Source: Kordia jejudonensis (GTDB taxonomy: Bacteria > Bacteroidota > Bacteroidia > Flavobacteriales > Flavobacteriaceae). Taken from it: 64,000 nt of DNA. The notes under the pieces were generated by a model that ran no database searches, was not told the origin of the DNA, and saw only the letters and a list, made by a program, of their open reading frames with translations. Of the stretch, positions 55,260 through 63,234 are shown piece by piece. Position 1 is the stretch's first letter. Every line of letters starts with the position of its first letter. The stretch is taken from positions 79,895 to 143,894 of the forward strand of contig NZ_LBMG01000009.1 in assembly GCF_001005315.1 (NCBI RefSeq). Reading direction: 5' to 3'. The translations under genes and the position numbers were made by a program.

Positions 55260-56027
55260 TTAAGGCTGTTTTTCGCTGAGATATTTCCAGTAGCGTTTTG
55301 GCACATGTCGCACATGCAACAACATATTTTTTCGCGATTCAATATTTGTACTCTTAAAATAGTTTTGCCACAATTCTTGAAACTCCAATTCAGCATTTGC
55401 AAAGAAATCATCAGAAGTTTTCGTAAAGTCAAAGCTTTTTGGAAATTCCATCGCTACAATTTCTACCGTATGCAAATTATAATACAATCCGTATTTTCGT
55501 TTAATATCATAAATCATCCACTTTTGATCAGCATAGCGCGATTTGAAGTGTTTTGAAATTAATGGCAATACGTTAAAATCGGGTTCAATACTCGCAAAAT
55601 ACAAATTATCTTTGGTCAATCGGAAACGCACAAATGCTTCCATCCGATGTTTTTCACGCCCTACACTTTTGGTTATTTTGGCTAGTTTTAAAACTGTCAA
55701 ATTTGAAAAATCTTTCTCTATATTTTCTTTGGAAGCAAAAACTTGCTGAATGTAATCTAACAATATATTTTCAACTGCCAATTCTTCACTGAGAAACGAA
55801 TAATATATTTGATTTCGACCGTAAGTGGTCAATTTTTTTTTCAATCCTTTCCACACTCTATCCGCATGTTCTTTGGAAGTAAGTACTTCTGCTACAGCTC
55901 CAAAAAACGATGGCTGTACATGTGCTACTTTTTGAATATCAACATGTACTAATTTTTCTTCATATATCTTAAATACTACACTTAGAAAACCTTCAAACGA
56001 ACCGTCATATGTTAATACTTGTTGCAT
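55260..56027 (-). CDS. TIGR03915-family DNA-metabolism protein (DUF4130)
   Basis: 255 residues, MQQVLTYDGSFEGFLSVVF start, typical of the TIGR03915/DUF4130 partner of radical-SAM protein TIGR03916. The C-terminus has the conserved RNPKRMLKQMPKRYW-type basic stretch (RKNMLLHVRHVPKRYWKYL). Its ATG abuts the radical-SAM stop. Proposed DNA modification or repair role in the literature of the families; mechanism unknown. Confidence 0.9.
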   Translation of the reverse strand: MQQVLTYDGSFEGFLSVVFKIYEEKLVHVDIQKVAHVQPSFFGAVAEVLTSKEHADRVWKGLKKKLTTYGRNQIYYSFLSEELAVENILLDYIQQVFASKENIEKDFSNLTVLKLAKITKSVGREKHRMEAFVRFRLTKDNLYFASIEPDFNVLPLISKHFKSRYADQKWMIYDIKRKYGLYYNLHTVEIVAMEFPKSFDFTKTSDDFFANAELEFQELWQNYFKSTNIESRKNMLLHVRHVPKRYWKYLSEKQP

Positions 56028-57289
56028 TAGCCAAATAAATTTAATTGACTACTTGTTGCGTTTCGAAACTTACTTTTAGAATTTTGTAAAATCAAACCTT
56101 TGATGGTTGCAGGTTGCAAATCGCGACGTTCAAATTGATTAGAATTGCACACGATAAAATATTTTGCTCTATTGAGCGCAACACCTAAACGTTTGAGATG
56201 TTCCCAGTTGAGTTGTCTAAATTTTCGAGCTTGCAAAATTTTATAAACTGATTGCATTCCCAAACCTGGCACTCTTGCCAACATGCGCTTGTCTGCTTGA
56301 TTGATATCTACAGGAAAATGCTCAATATTACGCAATGCCCAACCCAATTTTGGATCTATGTCTAAGTCCAAATGTTGGTAATTTTCATTGAGAATTTCAC
56401 TTACATCAAAACCATAAAAACGCATCAACCAATCGGTTTGATACAATCGATTTTCTCGTAACATTGGTACTTCCGTGCCAATTTGTGGCAATCGACTGTC
56501 GTAACTTATCGGCACATATCCTGAATAATACACACGTTTCAGGTTGAATTTTTTGTAGAAAAAGTTAGAAGCTGTCATTATTTGATAATCATTTTCGCCA
56601 CTTGCGCCAATAATCATTTGCGTACTTTGCCCAGCTGGTGCATATTTCGGCGTACTTTTGATAATTTTTTTCTCAGCTTTGTATTGAATAATTTCGTTTT
56701 TAACCTTTTTCATCGGCTTGATGAAGTCTTCCCGATTTTTATCTGGCGCCAGCCTTTTTAAACCTGCTCGTGTTGGAATTTCTATATTAACACTCAGTCT
56801 ATCAGCATACAAACCAGCTTCACGCATGAGTTCATCCGAAGCACCTGGAATTGATTTTAAATGTATGTATCCATTGAAGTTTTCTTCCAAGCGTAATTTT
56901 TTAGCAACTGAGACTAAACGCTCCATGGTGTAATCTGCATTTTTGAAGATTCCTGAACTGAGAAATAAACCTTCAATGTAGTTTCTGCGGTAGAAATTAA
57001 TGGTTAAATCGACAACTTCTTGCACTTTAAAAGCTGCACGTTTGATATCATTACTTTTTCGAGTCACACAATATGCACAATCAAAAATACAATGATTGGT
57101 CAGTAATATTTTTAACAACGAAACACAGCGTCCATCTTCAGTGTATGTGTGACAAATTCCCATGCCCGTTGCATCTCCTAAACCTTTATTTTTATTGGCT
57201 CTATTGCTTCCGCTAGAAGAACAGGATACATCGTATTTTGCTGCATCTGCGAGGATATTGAGCTTTTCTTTGATTCGTTCAAAAGACAT
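56027..57289 (-). CDS. Radical-SAM putative DNA modification/repair protein (TIGR03916 family)
   Basis: 420 residues. Radical-SAM motif C-x3-C-x2-C in NHCIFDCAYCVTRKSND. The C-terminal part ends in a helix-hairpin-helix region (RVPGLGMQSVYKIL) plus ALNRAKYFIVCN. Early Ser/Gly segment (CSSSGSNRANKNKG) is family-typical. Promoter TATATTTG on the minus strand at 57337-57344. Forms a two-gene operon with TIGR03915 partner. Confidence 0.92.
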   Translation of the reverse strand: MSFERIKEKLNILADAAKYDVSCSSSGSNRANKNKGLGDATGMGICHTYTEDGRCVSLLKILLTNHCIFDCAYCVTRKSNDIKRAAFKVQEVVDLTINFYRRNYIEGLFLSSGIFKNADYTMERLVSVAKKLRLEENFNGYIHLKSIPGASDELMREAGLYADRLSVNIEIPTRAGLKRLAPDKNREDFIKPMKKVKNEIIQYKAEKKIIKSTPKYAPAGQSTQMIIGASGENDYQIMTASNFFYKKFNLKRVYYSGYVPISYDSRLPQIGTEVPMLRENRLYQTDWLMRFYGFDVSEILNENYQHLDLDIDPKLGWALRNIEHFPVDINQADKRMLARVPGLGMQSVYKILQARKFRQLNWEHLKRLGVALNRAKYFIVCNSNQFERRDLQPATIKGLILQNSKSKFRNATSSQLNLFG

Positions 57290-57336
57290 AAAAGTTTCTG
57301 TTTGATATTTGGGAATATTGACTACTACAATGACTG

Positions 57337-57344
57337 CAAATATA
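57337..57344 (-). promoter_or_regulatory. -7 box TATATTTG of the radical-SAM operon
   Basis: Perfect TAnnTTTG box on the minus strand, 48 bp upstream of the ATG at 57289. Confidence 0.5.
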
Positions 57345-57434
57345 ACATTTTACAGACAATTTTAAAACATATGTTTAATTTAATTCTGTTAAATGTTTAA
57401 AAGACTATTATGTGAATGAATTATATAGTTAAGC

Positions 57435-57478
57435 AAAAAAAAGCGGCTGCCTGAAAATTCCACTTTTCAGACGACCGT
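57435..57478 (-). terminator. Terminator of the RICIN-like gene
   Basis: 14-bp stem with two mismatches (arms 57464-57477 and 57444-57457), 6-nt loop, then eight T on the minus strand. Confidence 0.75.
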
Positions 57479-57498
57479 TATATGTGTATGTGTTTATT

Positions 57499-58344
57499 TT
57501 AAAATATTTCTACCACAAACATGAAGCTATCATTTGTACGATTTCTCATGTTTGGCATCGGTTTATTGAATTTTATTTTTGGCAATACTTGTGTCACAAT
57601 ATACGTGTTTCCACATATTTTTGGATGTTTTGGATTGAAGCTGATTTTGTCTGCGCGTGCATTTGCCAATTGCTGATGAAAGAAGTATACTCGCTGTCCT
57701 ACTCTTGGATTTTTCCCTACAAACGAAATTTGATCTGTATACCGAACGACTACTTTTGCAACTCTTCCGCCTCTTTTTGCTCTAAATGCTTTGGCGTTTG
57801 TATTTTTTGGTGGACCCGCGTTTGTAGTGGTTCCTGTTGTTGTAGTTGTACTTGTTTTGGGTTGCACAAATGCTGGTTTCCAAACAATTCGTGAACTTAA
57901 TGAAGTTGCTTGAATTAAAGGTGTATTGTTTTTACTTTCAATGATTCCAATAAACATGGAAGTCATATTGTTTTGTATCAAAAAACCGCCGCCAGCTAGT
58001 TTTATGACACGCCACAATGCGCCTGGACCTGGACTATTTGTTTGTTTTATTTTGGAACCTCTTTGTCTTGCTCCAAAGTTTGCAAGAAACATTTTAGAGT
58101 CACGATTTTGAATTCGATACAATCCTTTATCGCCATTCGGGATAAATCGCCAATGACCGCCTGTTGCAATTTGCAGCTTAGCAACCATTACGGCTCCTGT
58201 AGTTTTTTGTCCGTTATTAGCCATTTTGCCATTGCTCTTGGCATTTTCTAGCGTGTACCACTTGTTGGTATCTACTATATCTTGCGCATAAGTAGCAATT
58301 GTAAATCCTGCACAAAGCACAAGTATGCTTATTAGTTTTTTCAT
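57499..58344 (-). CDS. Secreted RICIN/beta-trefoil-like protein
   Basis: 281 residues from ATG 58344, starting the signal peptide that ends at ATYAQD; an ATG 30 bp upstream gives an unlikely leader. A beta-trefoil-like region (~20-140) has repeated WYTLENAKSNGKMANNG / HWRFIPNGDKGLYRIQNRDS / ALWRVIKLAGGGFLIQNNMT. The C-terminal ~110 residues form another unknown beta domain after a Thr-rich linker. Probable secreted glycan-binding protein. Confidence 0.8.
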   Translation of the reverse strand: MKKLISILVLCAGFTIATYAQDIVDTNKWYTLENAKSNGKMANNGQKTTGAVMVAKLQIATGGHWRFIPNGDKGLYRIQNRDSKMFLANFGARQRGSKIKQTNSPGPGALWRVIKLAGGGFLIQNNMTSMFIGIIESKNNTPLIQATSLSSRIVWKPAFVQPKTSTTTTTGTTTNAGPPKNTNAKAFRAKRGGRVAKVVVRYTDQISFVGKNPRVGQRVYFFHQQLANARADKISFNPKHPKICGNTYIVTQVLPKIKFNKPMPNMRNRTNDSFMFVVEIF

Positions 58345-58491
58345 GAAGTTAATTTTGGTTGGTTTTCTCTTCACAAACTACTACTTTTTTAAAGCATGAA
58401 AAATTATTACGGCTTAAGTGTATGTAAATTAGTTAAGTGAACTTCCGAATTGTGCTTCGATCGTTATTTTTAAAATCTATGTATAACGAAA

Positions 58492-58625
58492 AAGAGGTTG
58501 TCCAATAAGTATTAGAAAGCCTCATTCTGAACTTGATTTAGAATCTCATTATACTGATTTTCAATGGTTATGAGAAATCGAATCAAGTTCGGTTTGACGA
58601 AATTCAACTTTTTAGACAGCCTCTT
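58492..58625 (+). mobile_element. MITE-like element with GAGG(T/C)TGTC ends
   Basis: Ends AAGAGGTTGTCCAATAAG (58492) and the complement of AAGAGGCTGTCTAAAAAG (58625) match at about 14 of 18 positions. Internal AACTTGATTTAGAATCTCAT and its imperfect complement form a second hairpin. No coding capacity. It fills much of the spacer between 58345 and 58641. Confidence 0.55.
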
Positions 58626-58641
58626 ACATTACTATATACTG

Positions 58642-58809
58642 TTATAGAAATACACAAATACGGTTGATACATCTTGATGCTCTGTCAATAAAGAAACAAT
58701 CTGATCGGCGTACACAACCTATGGGAAATTGAATTCCTCCATTGATACTTCCTTGTTCTTTTTTGTTGAGCTCTTGTGCTCCTTTTACATTCAAAATTGA
58801 TTTTAACAT
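58642..58809 (-). CDS. Gly-Gly leader bacteriocin-like peptide
   Basis: 55 residues. The leader MLKSILNVKGAQELNKKEQ continues GSINGG, the double-glycine cleavage site of ComC/bacteriocin-type leaders in Bacteroidetes. The ~30-residue core has four cysteines (IGCVRRSDCFF, RCINRICVFL). A different leader class from the LNKKxIS-type precursors. No transporter nearby. Confidence 0.72.
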   Translation of the reverse strand: MLKSILNVKGAQELNKKEQGSINGGIQFPIGCVRRSDCFFIDRASRCINRICVFL

Positions 58810-58876
58810 GATTATAATTTTTTGGTTTGCCCTAAATTATAGTTTTAAACGCTGAATGCTCTACGGATAAACCGTA

Positions 58877-59224
58877 ATTAACGTCAGCTCTGTAAGTGAT
58901 TCAATTCATATTTGTAATTGAGCTTACAAACTCTTTGCTAAATACCACATTTTCTGTGTTTTATTTTCATTTTCTTTGCTTTCCCAAAGAAAAGAAACAA
59001 AAGAAAGGGAACTTTTCCAGAGGTATTTTTAGTTTTTCTTTTTGAAAAAAACTAAAACCGCATGAATTTCCCTAAATTTTTTAGTTCACAATCTTTTTAT
59101 TTTAAATCAAGGAGTTCATGAATCATCGATTTCCAAGGATTCAAAAATTTTTAACGGAAAACCCCTGCTATACTGCGGAAAAGACAAGTATCAAACGAAA
59201 TTTTTACGTCGAATTCACGTTAAT
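58877..59224 (+). repeat. ~290-bp dispersed element, copy 2, with a ~50-bp internal insertion
   Basis: Opposite orientation to copy 1. The conserved block from ATTCAATTCATATTTG through CTTTGGGAAAG-type hairpins to the ACGTC end is present, but about 50 bp near 59086-59140 is absent from copies 1 and 3. Short open frames in it are not credible genes. Fills the gene-free stretch 58810-59252. Confidence 0.72.
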
Positions 59225-59252
59225 TAATATATTGATTTTTTGGAATTTAGCT

Positions 59253-60365
59253 TTAAGAAATGGTAATATTTATCCCTTCATTTATTGTAGGTCTGTACGT
59301 TTCTAATAATGCTTTGAGTGCTTTTTCATTTGGCTGTAAATCTGTTTCTTTTGATGGCGATAATGTATCTACCATGTCAAAATACGGTTGCAATTTTCCT
59401 TCTAAATAACGTTGTGCAATAATGGGATGTACATAATATTTACGACACACAGTTCGGGTATTATTCAGCGCGACCGCTGCTGCATCAATTCCTTCTAAAA
59501 TTTGTTTTTCCTTTACCTTTACATCCTCGGTGCGCGGCATATTTTTTAATGTATCAAAAAAGATCAATGATGCTGCCCACGTTCGGAAGTCTTTCGCTGA
59601 AAAGATATCGCCACACAAACTGTGAATGTATTCGTTTACCATGCCACTATCAATGGAATGTTTTTCACCAAATTCGTCATAATATTGAAACAATTCCCAA
59701 CCTGGAATTTCCTCACATTTGTTCAACAAACGTGTTAATTTTTTATTTCTAATTGTGACTTTGTGTTCTTTTCCACGTTTGCCAATATATTGAAGTGTAA
59801 ATTTTTCTTTATAGGTTTCTATGTGTCGCGTGCGCATGGTTGACAATCCGTAGGTATTATTTTTTTTAGCATAATATTCATTCCCGATTCGGATATGCGA
59901 TTCTTCTAATAATCTGATGACAATTGCCAATACTTTGGTACGCGTCCATTTTTTTTGCTCAATATCTATAAACACTTGTTTTCTGAGTTTGGGCAATGCT
60001 TCTGCAAATGAAATCATTTTGAAGAATTTGGTCTGATTCCGAATTTTTTGCCATTTAGGATGGTATCGATATTGTTTTCTGTTTTTTTCGTCTCTTCCTG
60101 TGGCTTGTAAGTGTGCATTTTCCAAACGTGCAATTCGAACATTTCTCCAAGCTGGTGGAATAACTAACCCTTTTACACGTTCTAAATCGGTTGTTTTAGT
60201 GATGGGTTTTCCATGCAATTCATATACAAAATCTTCCTTCACTCGTTTTCTCAAAATACTTAAAATATCGGGTGTTGTATACGTTAAGTTGTAGATGTCA
60301 ATGATGTCTTCCGGCTGTGACCGTAATGCTTTAATGAATGCTTTATTTAACGTATAATTTTTCAT
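59253..60365 (-). CDS. DNA topoisomerase IB
   Basis: 370 residues, poxvirus/eukaryote-type. Conserved N-terminal GLVIPPAWRNVRIA and RDEKNRKQYRYHPKW. Catalytic basic residues occur around SHIRIGNEYYAKKNNTYGLSTMRTRH; the Tyr is in TVCRKYYVHPII. Relaxes supercoils by a 3'-phosphotyrosine intermediate in the cytoplasm. Confidence 0.93.
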   Translation of the reverse strand: MKNYTLNKAFIKALRSQPEDIIDIYNLTYTTPDILSILRKRVKEDFVYELHGKPITKTTDLERVKGLVIPPAWRNVRIARLENAHLQATGRDEKNRKQYRYHPKWQKIRNQTKFFKMISFAEALPKLRKQVFIDIEQKKWTRTKVLAIVIRLLEESHIRIGNEYYAKKNNTYGLSTMRTRHIETYKEKFTLQYIGKRGKEHKVTIRNKKLTRLLNKCEEIPGWELFQYYDEFGEKHSIDSGMVNEYIHSLCGDIFSAKDFRTWAASLIFFDTLKNMPRTEDVKVKEKQILEGIDAAAVALNNTRTVCRKYYVHPIIAQRYLEGKLQPYFDMVDTLSPSKETDLQPNEKALKALLETYRPTINEGINITIS

Positions 60366-60501
60366 GCCGTTTGTATTTAGAAACTAACTATCTCGATTTA
60401 TTTTATTCAAATTTTGTTAATTTTTATGTAAAATACAATCTGATTTATTGTTTGAGTTAATATAAAAATTTTTTACGGCAATACTGACTTTATTCAAGAG
60501 A

Positions 60502-60509
60502 TATCTTTG
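60502..60509 (+). promoter_or_regulatory. -7 box TATCTTTG of the 60572 lipoprotein gene
   Basis: Perfect TAnnTTTG box, 62 bp upstream of the ATG. Confidence 0.5.
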
Positions 60510-60571
60510 TATCAACAAATCGAAGTTCGATTTAATGCATTAAAAATTGTTTAACCAAAAATAAGTAAAAA

Positions 60572-61150
60572 ATGAAAAAATTAATGTTATCACTTACAGC
60601 CTTGTCACTATTATTTGCTACAAGTTGTGATGTAAAGCAAACCCAAGAAACTAAATTACCAGATGTTGATGTTTCTGTCGAAGAAGGACAGTTACCATCA
60701 TTTGATGTAGAATGGGCAGATGTAGAAATTGGTACAAGAACCAAAACTGTTGAAGTACCGAAAGTAGTAGTTGTGATGGAAGAAGTTGAAGTAGAAGTTC
60801 CTTATGTAGATGTGAATATGCCAGATGAGTTTGGAGAGAAAGAAGAACGTACTATTATGGTAGAAGCTGAAGTTGACGGAGTGGAACATGAGATTGAAAT
60901 TGATAAAGTATATGCTAGTAAAAATAATTTGATTGTAGTTTCATCTTTAGAAAAAGGAGATAAAACCTTAGGAGATAAAAAAGTACGTGTATCTGATCAA
61001 ATTACCTTAAATGCACCAGACTTAAATGTAAAACATTTTATTGTTGGTGAGCGACCAAATAGAGTGTTTAATTCAGCTTACAAATATTTTGCAACGGAAG
61101 CTGCTTTAGAAGCGAGATTAGAAGGATATACTGAAATTTACTCGGACTAA
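60572..61150 (+). CDS. Acidic lipoprotein of unknown function
   Basis: 192 residues. The lipobox is in LLFATSCDVKQ (Cys at ~19). The mature part is strongly acidic and Val/Glu-rich (~30-120; VEVPKVVVVMEEVEVEVPYV). It ends in a region with RVFNSAYKYF and LEGYTEIYSD. It heads a same-strand group with hemerythrin and DUF2383 genes, separated by tandem repeats. Confidence 0.75.
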   Translation: MKKLMLSLTALSLLFATSCDVKQTQETKLPDVDVSVEEGQLPSFDVEWADVEIGTRTKTVEVPKVVVVMEEVEVEVPYVDVNMPDEFGEKEERTIMVEAEVDGVEHEIEIDKVYASKNNLIVVSSLEKGDKTLGDKKVRVSDQITLNAPDLNVKHFIVGERPNRVFNSAYKYFATEAALEARLEGYTEIYSD

Positions 61151-61191
61151 TCTGAGTTTTTTTCAAATTGAGAGAAGAGAGAAAAGAAGAA

Positions 61192-61233
61192 AGAGAATAG
61201 AGAATAGAGAATAGAGAATAGAGAATAGAGAAT
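61192..61233 (+). repeat. Heptanucleotide tandem repeat (AGAGAAT)6
   Basis: Six perfect 7-bp copies, with further AG-rich degenerate units upstream from about 61170. Located in the spacer upstream of the hemerythrin gene, where slippage could change its expression. Confidence 0.95.
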
Positions 61234-61297
61234 AGAAAAAGAAAAAAATAAATTACGATGGCTTTCGTTAATTGGAGCTATCTCTAAAAAAATTGCT

Positions 61298-61744
61298 ATG
61301 AAAATTTTTGAAGCTATTAGAAAAGACCACGACATACAGCGCAAATTACTTGATGAATTAATTGAAACTTCTGGAGATAGCGAACGAAGAACACAATTAT
61401 TTGAAGCTGTGAAGCACGAATTGAAGATTCATGAAGATGCTGAAGAACGTCATTTTTACAAACCATTAATTAGTGATGATATGATGCAAGATCATGCACG
61501 ACATGGAATTGCAGAACATCATGAGATTGATGAGTTGGTGGAAAAGTTGGAAGAAACGGAACAAGATTCTTCCGCGTGGTTAAAATATGCCAAAGATTTA
61601 CAACACAAAGTACTTCATCATTTAGAAGATGAAGAACGCACCTTTTTTCAGTTAGCAGGAAAAGTGTTGACTGAAAAACAAAAAGAAGAACTTGCTACAA
61701 AATATGTTGCGTTTATGGACAAATGTCGCAACGGTGTAGCTTGA
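61298..61744 (+). CDS. Hemerythrin HHE-domain protein
   Basis: 148 residues. Di-iron ligands by pattern: KDHDIQRKLL, HELKIHEDAEERHFY, EHHEIDELVE, HKVLHHLEDEERTFF. Cytoplasmic; O2/NO binding or iron-stress protection expected. 37 bp from the next gene. Confidence 0.92.
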   Translation: MKIFEAIRKDHDIQRKLLDELIETSGDSERRTQLFEAVKHELKIHEDAEERHFYKPLISDDMMQDHARHGIAEHHEIDELVEKLEETEQDSSAWLKYAKDLQHKVLHHLEDEERTFFQLAGKVLTEKQKEELATKYVAFMDKCRNGVA

Positions 61745-61781
61745 TTAAAAAAAAATATTAATACTAAAAAAAGAAAAAATT

Positions 61782-62240
61782 ATGTACAACTACACAGATG
61801 AATTAGGAAATAGATTGAATGACCTTTTAGAGAAGAATTATGATGCTGAGAAAGGTTACAAAAAAGCTGCCGAAAATGCAAAGTCACAAAATTTAAAAAA
61901 CTTCTTTGAGCGTAGAGCTTCAGAACGTTACAATTTTGGACATGAGATTAAAGCAGAATTAAAAGATTTAGGACAAGAAATTGATAAAGGCGGAAGTATT
62001 CAAGGATCTGCACACAGAACTTGGATGGACGTAAAATCATGGTTTAGCTCAGATAATGATGAAGCGATGTTAGAAGCTGCCATTACAGGAGAAAAAGCTG
62101 CCTTGAGTGAGTATGATGAATTATTGAGTAAAGAAAACGAACCTCACGTACCAGCACGTATTGAGAGTGTATTAAATAAGCACAGAGCAACAATTAAGCA
62201 CGAGTTGGATACTATTAAAACATTAGAATCAATTCAATAG
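61782..62240 (+). CDS. DUF2383 (PA2169-type) ferritin-like protein
   Basis: 152 residues, four-helix bundle: YTDELGNRLNDLLEKNYDAE, NFFERRASERYNFGHEIKAE and HRTWMDVKSWFSS are family marks. Probable stress protein. Co-directional with hemerythrin; followed by a strong terminator. Confidence 0.9.
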   Translation: MYNYTDELGNRLNDLLEKNYDAEKGYKKAAENAKSQNLKNFFERRASERYNFGHEIKAELKDLGQEIDKGGSIQGSAHRTWMDVKSWFSSDNDEAMLEAAITGEKAALSEYDELLSKENEPHVPARIESVLNKHRATIKHELDTIKTLESIQ

Positions 62241-62264
62241 TAATTGATTTCCAAGTATAAAAAA

Positions 62265-62295
62265 AATGCCTCAGCAAAAACTGAGGCATTTTTTT
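62265..62295 (+). terminator. Terminator after DUF2383 gene
   Basis: Perfect 10-bp stem AATGCCTCAG / CTGAGGCATT with a 6-nt A-rich loop and T7. The flanking A run makes it usable in both directions, so it may also end the minus-strand precursor gene. Confidence 0.9.
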
Positions 62296-62313
62296 GTGTT
62301 CATCGTTTTCTTC

Positions 62314-62541
62314 TTAAAGCGAATCGTCACAAGTTCTATTTCCGTATGTTAAAACGGTTGTTCCCCAACAATCAATTAGTTCACTACCAGATTCTGACGG
62401 TGCGTGTTCTGTACCTGCACAGTCTAAAGAACTACACAAATAGTGATATCCCGAAATACCTCCTTTAATGGTTTCTTGAAGATTTAAACTTGAAATTGAT
62501 TTCTTGTTTAATCGTAAACTTTTTAAGCTTGACTTTTTCAT
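62314..62541 (-). CDS. Class I lanthipeptide-like precursor peptide
   Basis: 75 residues. Leader MKKSSLKSLRLNKKSISSLN, cleavage region ETIKGGISG, core with four cysteines (YLCSSLDCAG, DCWGTT, RTCDDSL) and many Ser/Thr. Same leader type as 50375-50602. The terminator at 62265-62295 lies just past the stop codon. Confidence 0.78.
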   Translation of the reverse strand: MKKSSLKSLRLNKKSISSLNLQETIKGGISGYHYLCSSLDCAGTEHAPSESGSELIDCWGTTVLTYGNRTCDDSL

Positions 62542-62610
62542 TTTGATGTTTTTTAATGATTTCTATGACTCGAATATCCAAAACGATCGTATGGGAAACA
62601 AGAAACGGCA

Positions 62611-62889
62611 TTGACCATTCATGAATCGTCAATAAGAATATTTACGCCATCATATTTTAAAGGACTTTACAATGAAAAAGGGTTGTTGAAATTAAACATG
62701 GGAATTCATAAATTTCGAGTAGAAAAAAGGATTTTTGCTGCTTTAAAAATTTCTATTGATACAAGAATACTTATTAGCTACAACGATGAAAGCACTATTT
62801 TTGATGATTCAACCAAAAAATTGATTCGTTTTTTAAGCGTTTTAAGTCTCCTATTTCTAAGTCTCCTAACTGTACTACAAATGCGTTAA
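62611..62889 (+). CDS. Doubtful small membrane-protein gene
   Basis: 92-codon open frame with a hydrophobic C-terminal helix (LSVLSLLFLSLLTVLQMR). No family recognised; the start is uncertain (an ATG at 62698 would give a 63-residue version). Otherwise the stretch 62542-63020 shows nothing. Confidence 0.25.
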   Translation: MTIHESSIRIFTPSYFKGLYNEKGLLKLNMGIHKFRVEKRIFAALKISIDTRILISYNDESTIFDDSTKKLIRFLSVLSLLFLSLLTVLQMR

Positions 62890-63020
62890 CATTTTATAAA
62901 AGCGTAACTTGGATTATAAAAAAACTTCGCCAGTATATTTATAAAGTTTTTTGGAAGCGTAATTACAACAAACTTCTACTCACTAAATTCATTTGATGCA
63001 AACGCCAAATTCTATGCTTA

Positions 63021-63234
63021 AATAACGTCCGTTGGATATAAGTTATTCAATTCATATTTATGATTGAGCTTAGAAGCTCCTTGATAAATACCATATTTTC
63101 AGTGTTTTATTTTCATTTTCTTTGCTTTCCCAAAGAAAAGAAACAAAAGAAAGGGAACTTTTCCAGAGGTATTTTTAGTTTTTCTTTTTGGGAAAAACTA
63201 AAACCACATGAATTTCCCTAAATTTTTTCCAAGG
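63021..63234 (+). repeat. ~290-bp dispersed element, copy 3, truncated at the recombinase gene
   Basis: Same orientation as copy 2. Similarity to copies 1 and 2 stops at CCAAGG (63234), exactly where the recombinase-specific sequence begins. The element supplies the last ~11 codons and the stop codon of the recombinase. Confidence 0.72.

Noticed and set aside
57484..57894. 136-codon Cys-rich open frame on the + strand
   Set aside because: Antisense to the RICIN-like gene; Cys/Trp-rich translation reflects reverse-complement codons.
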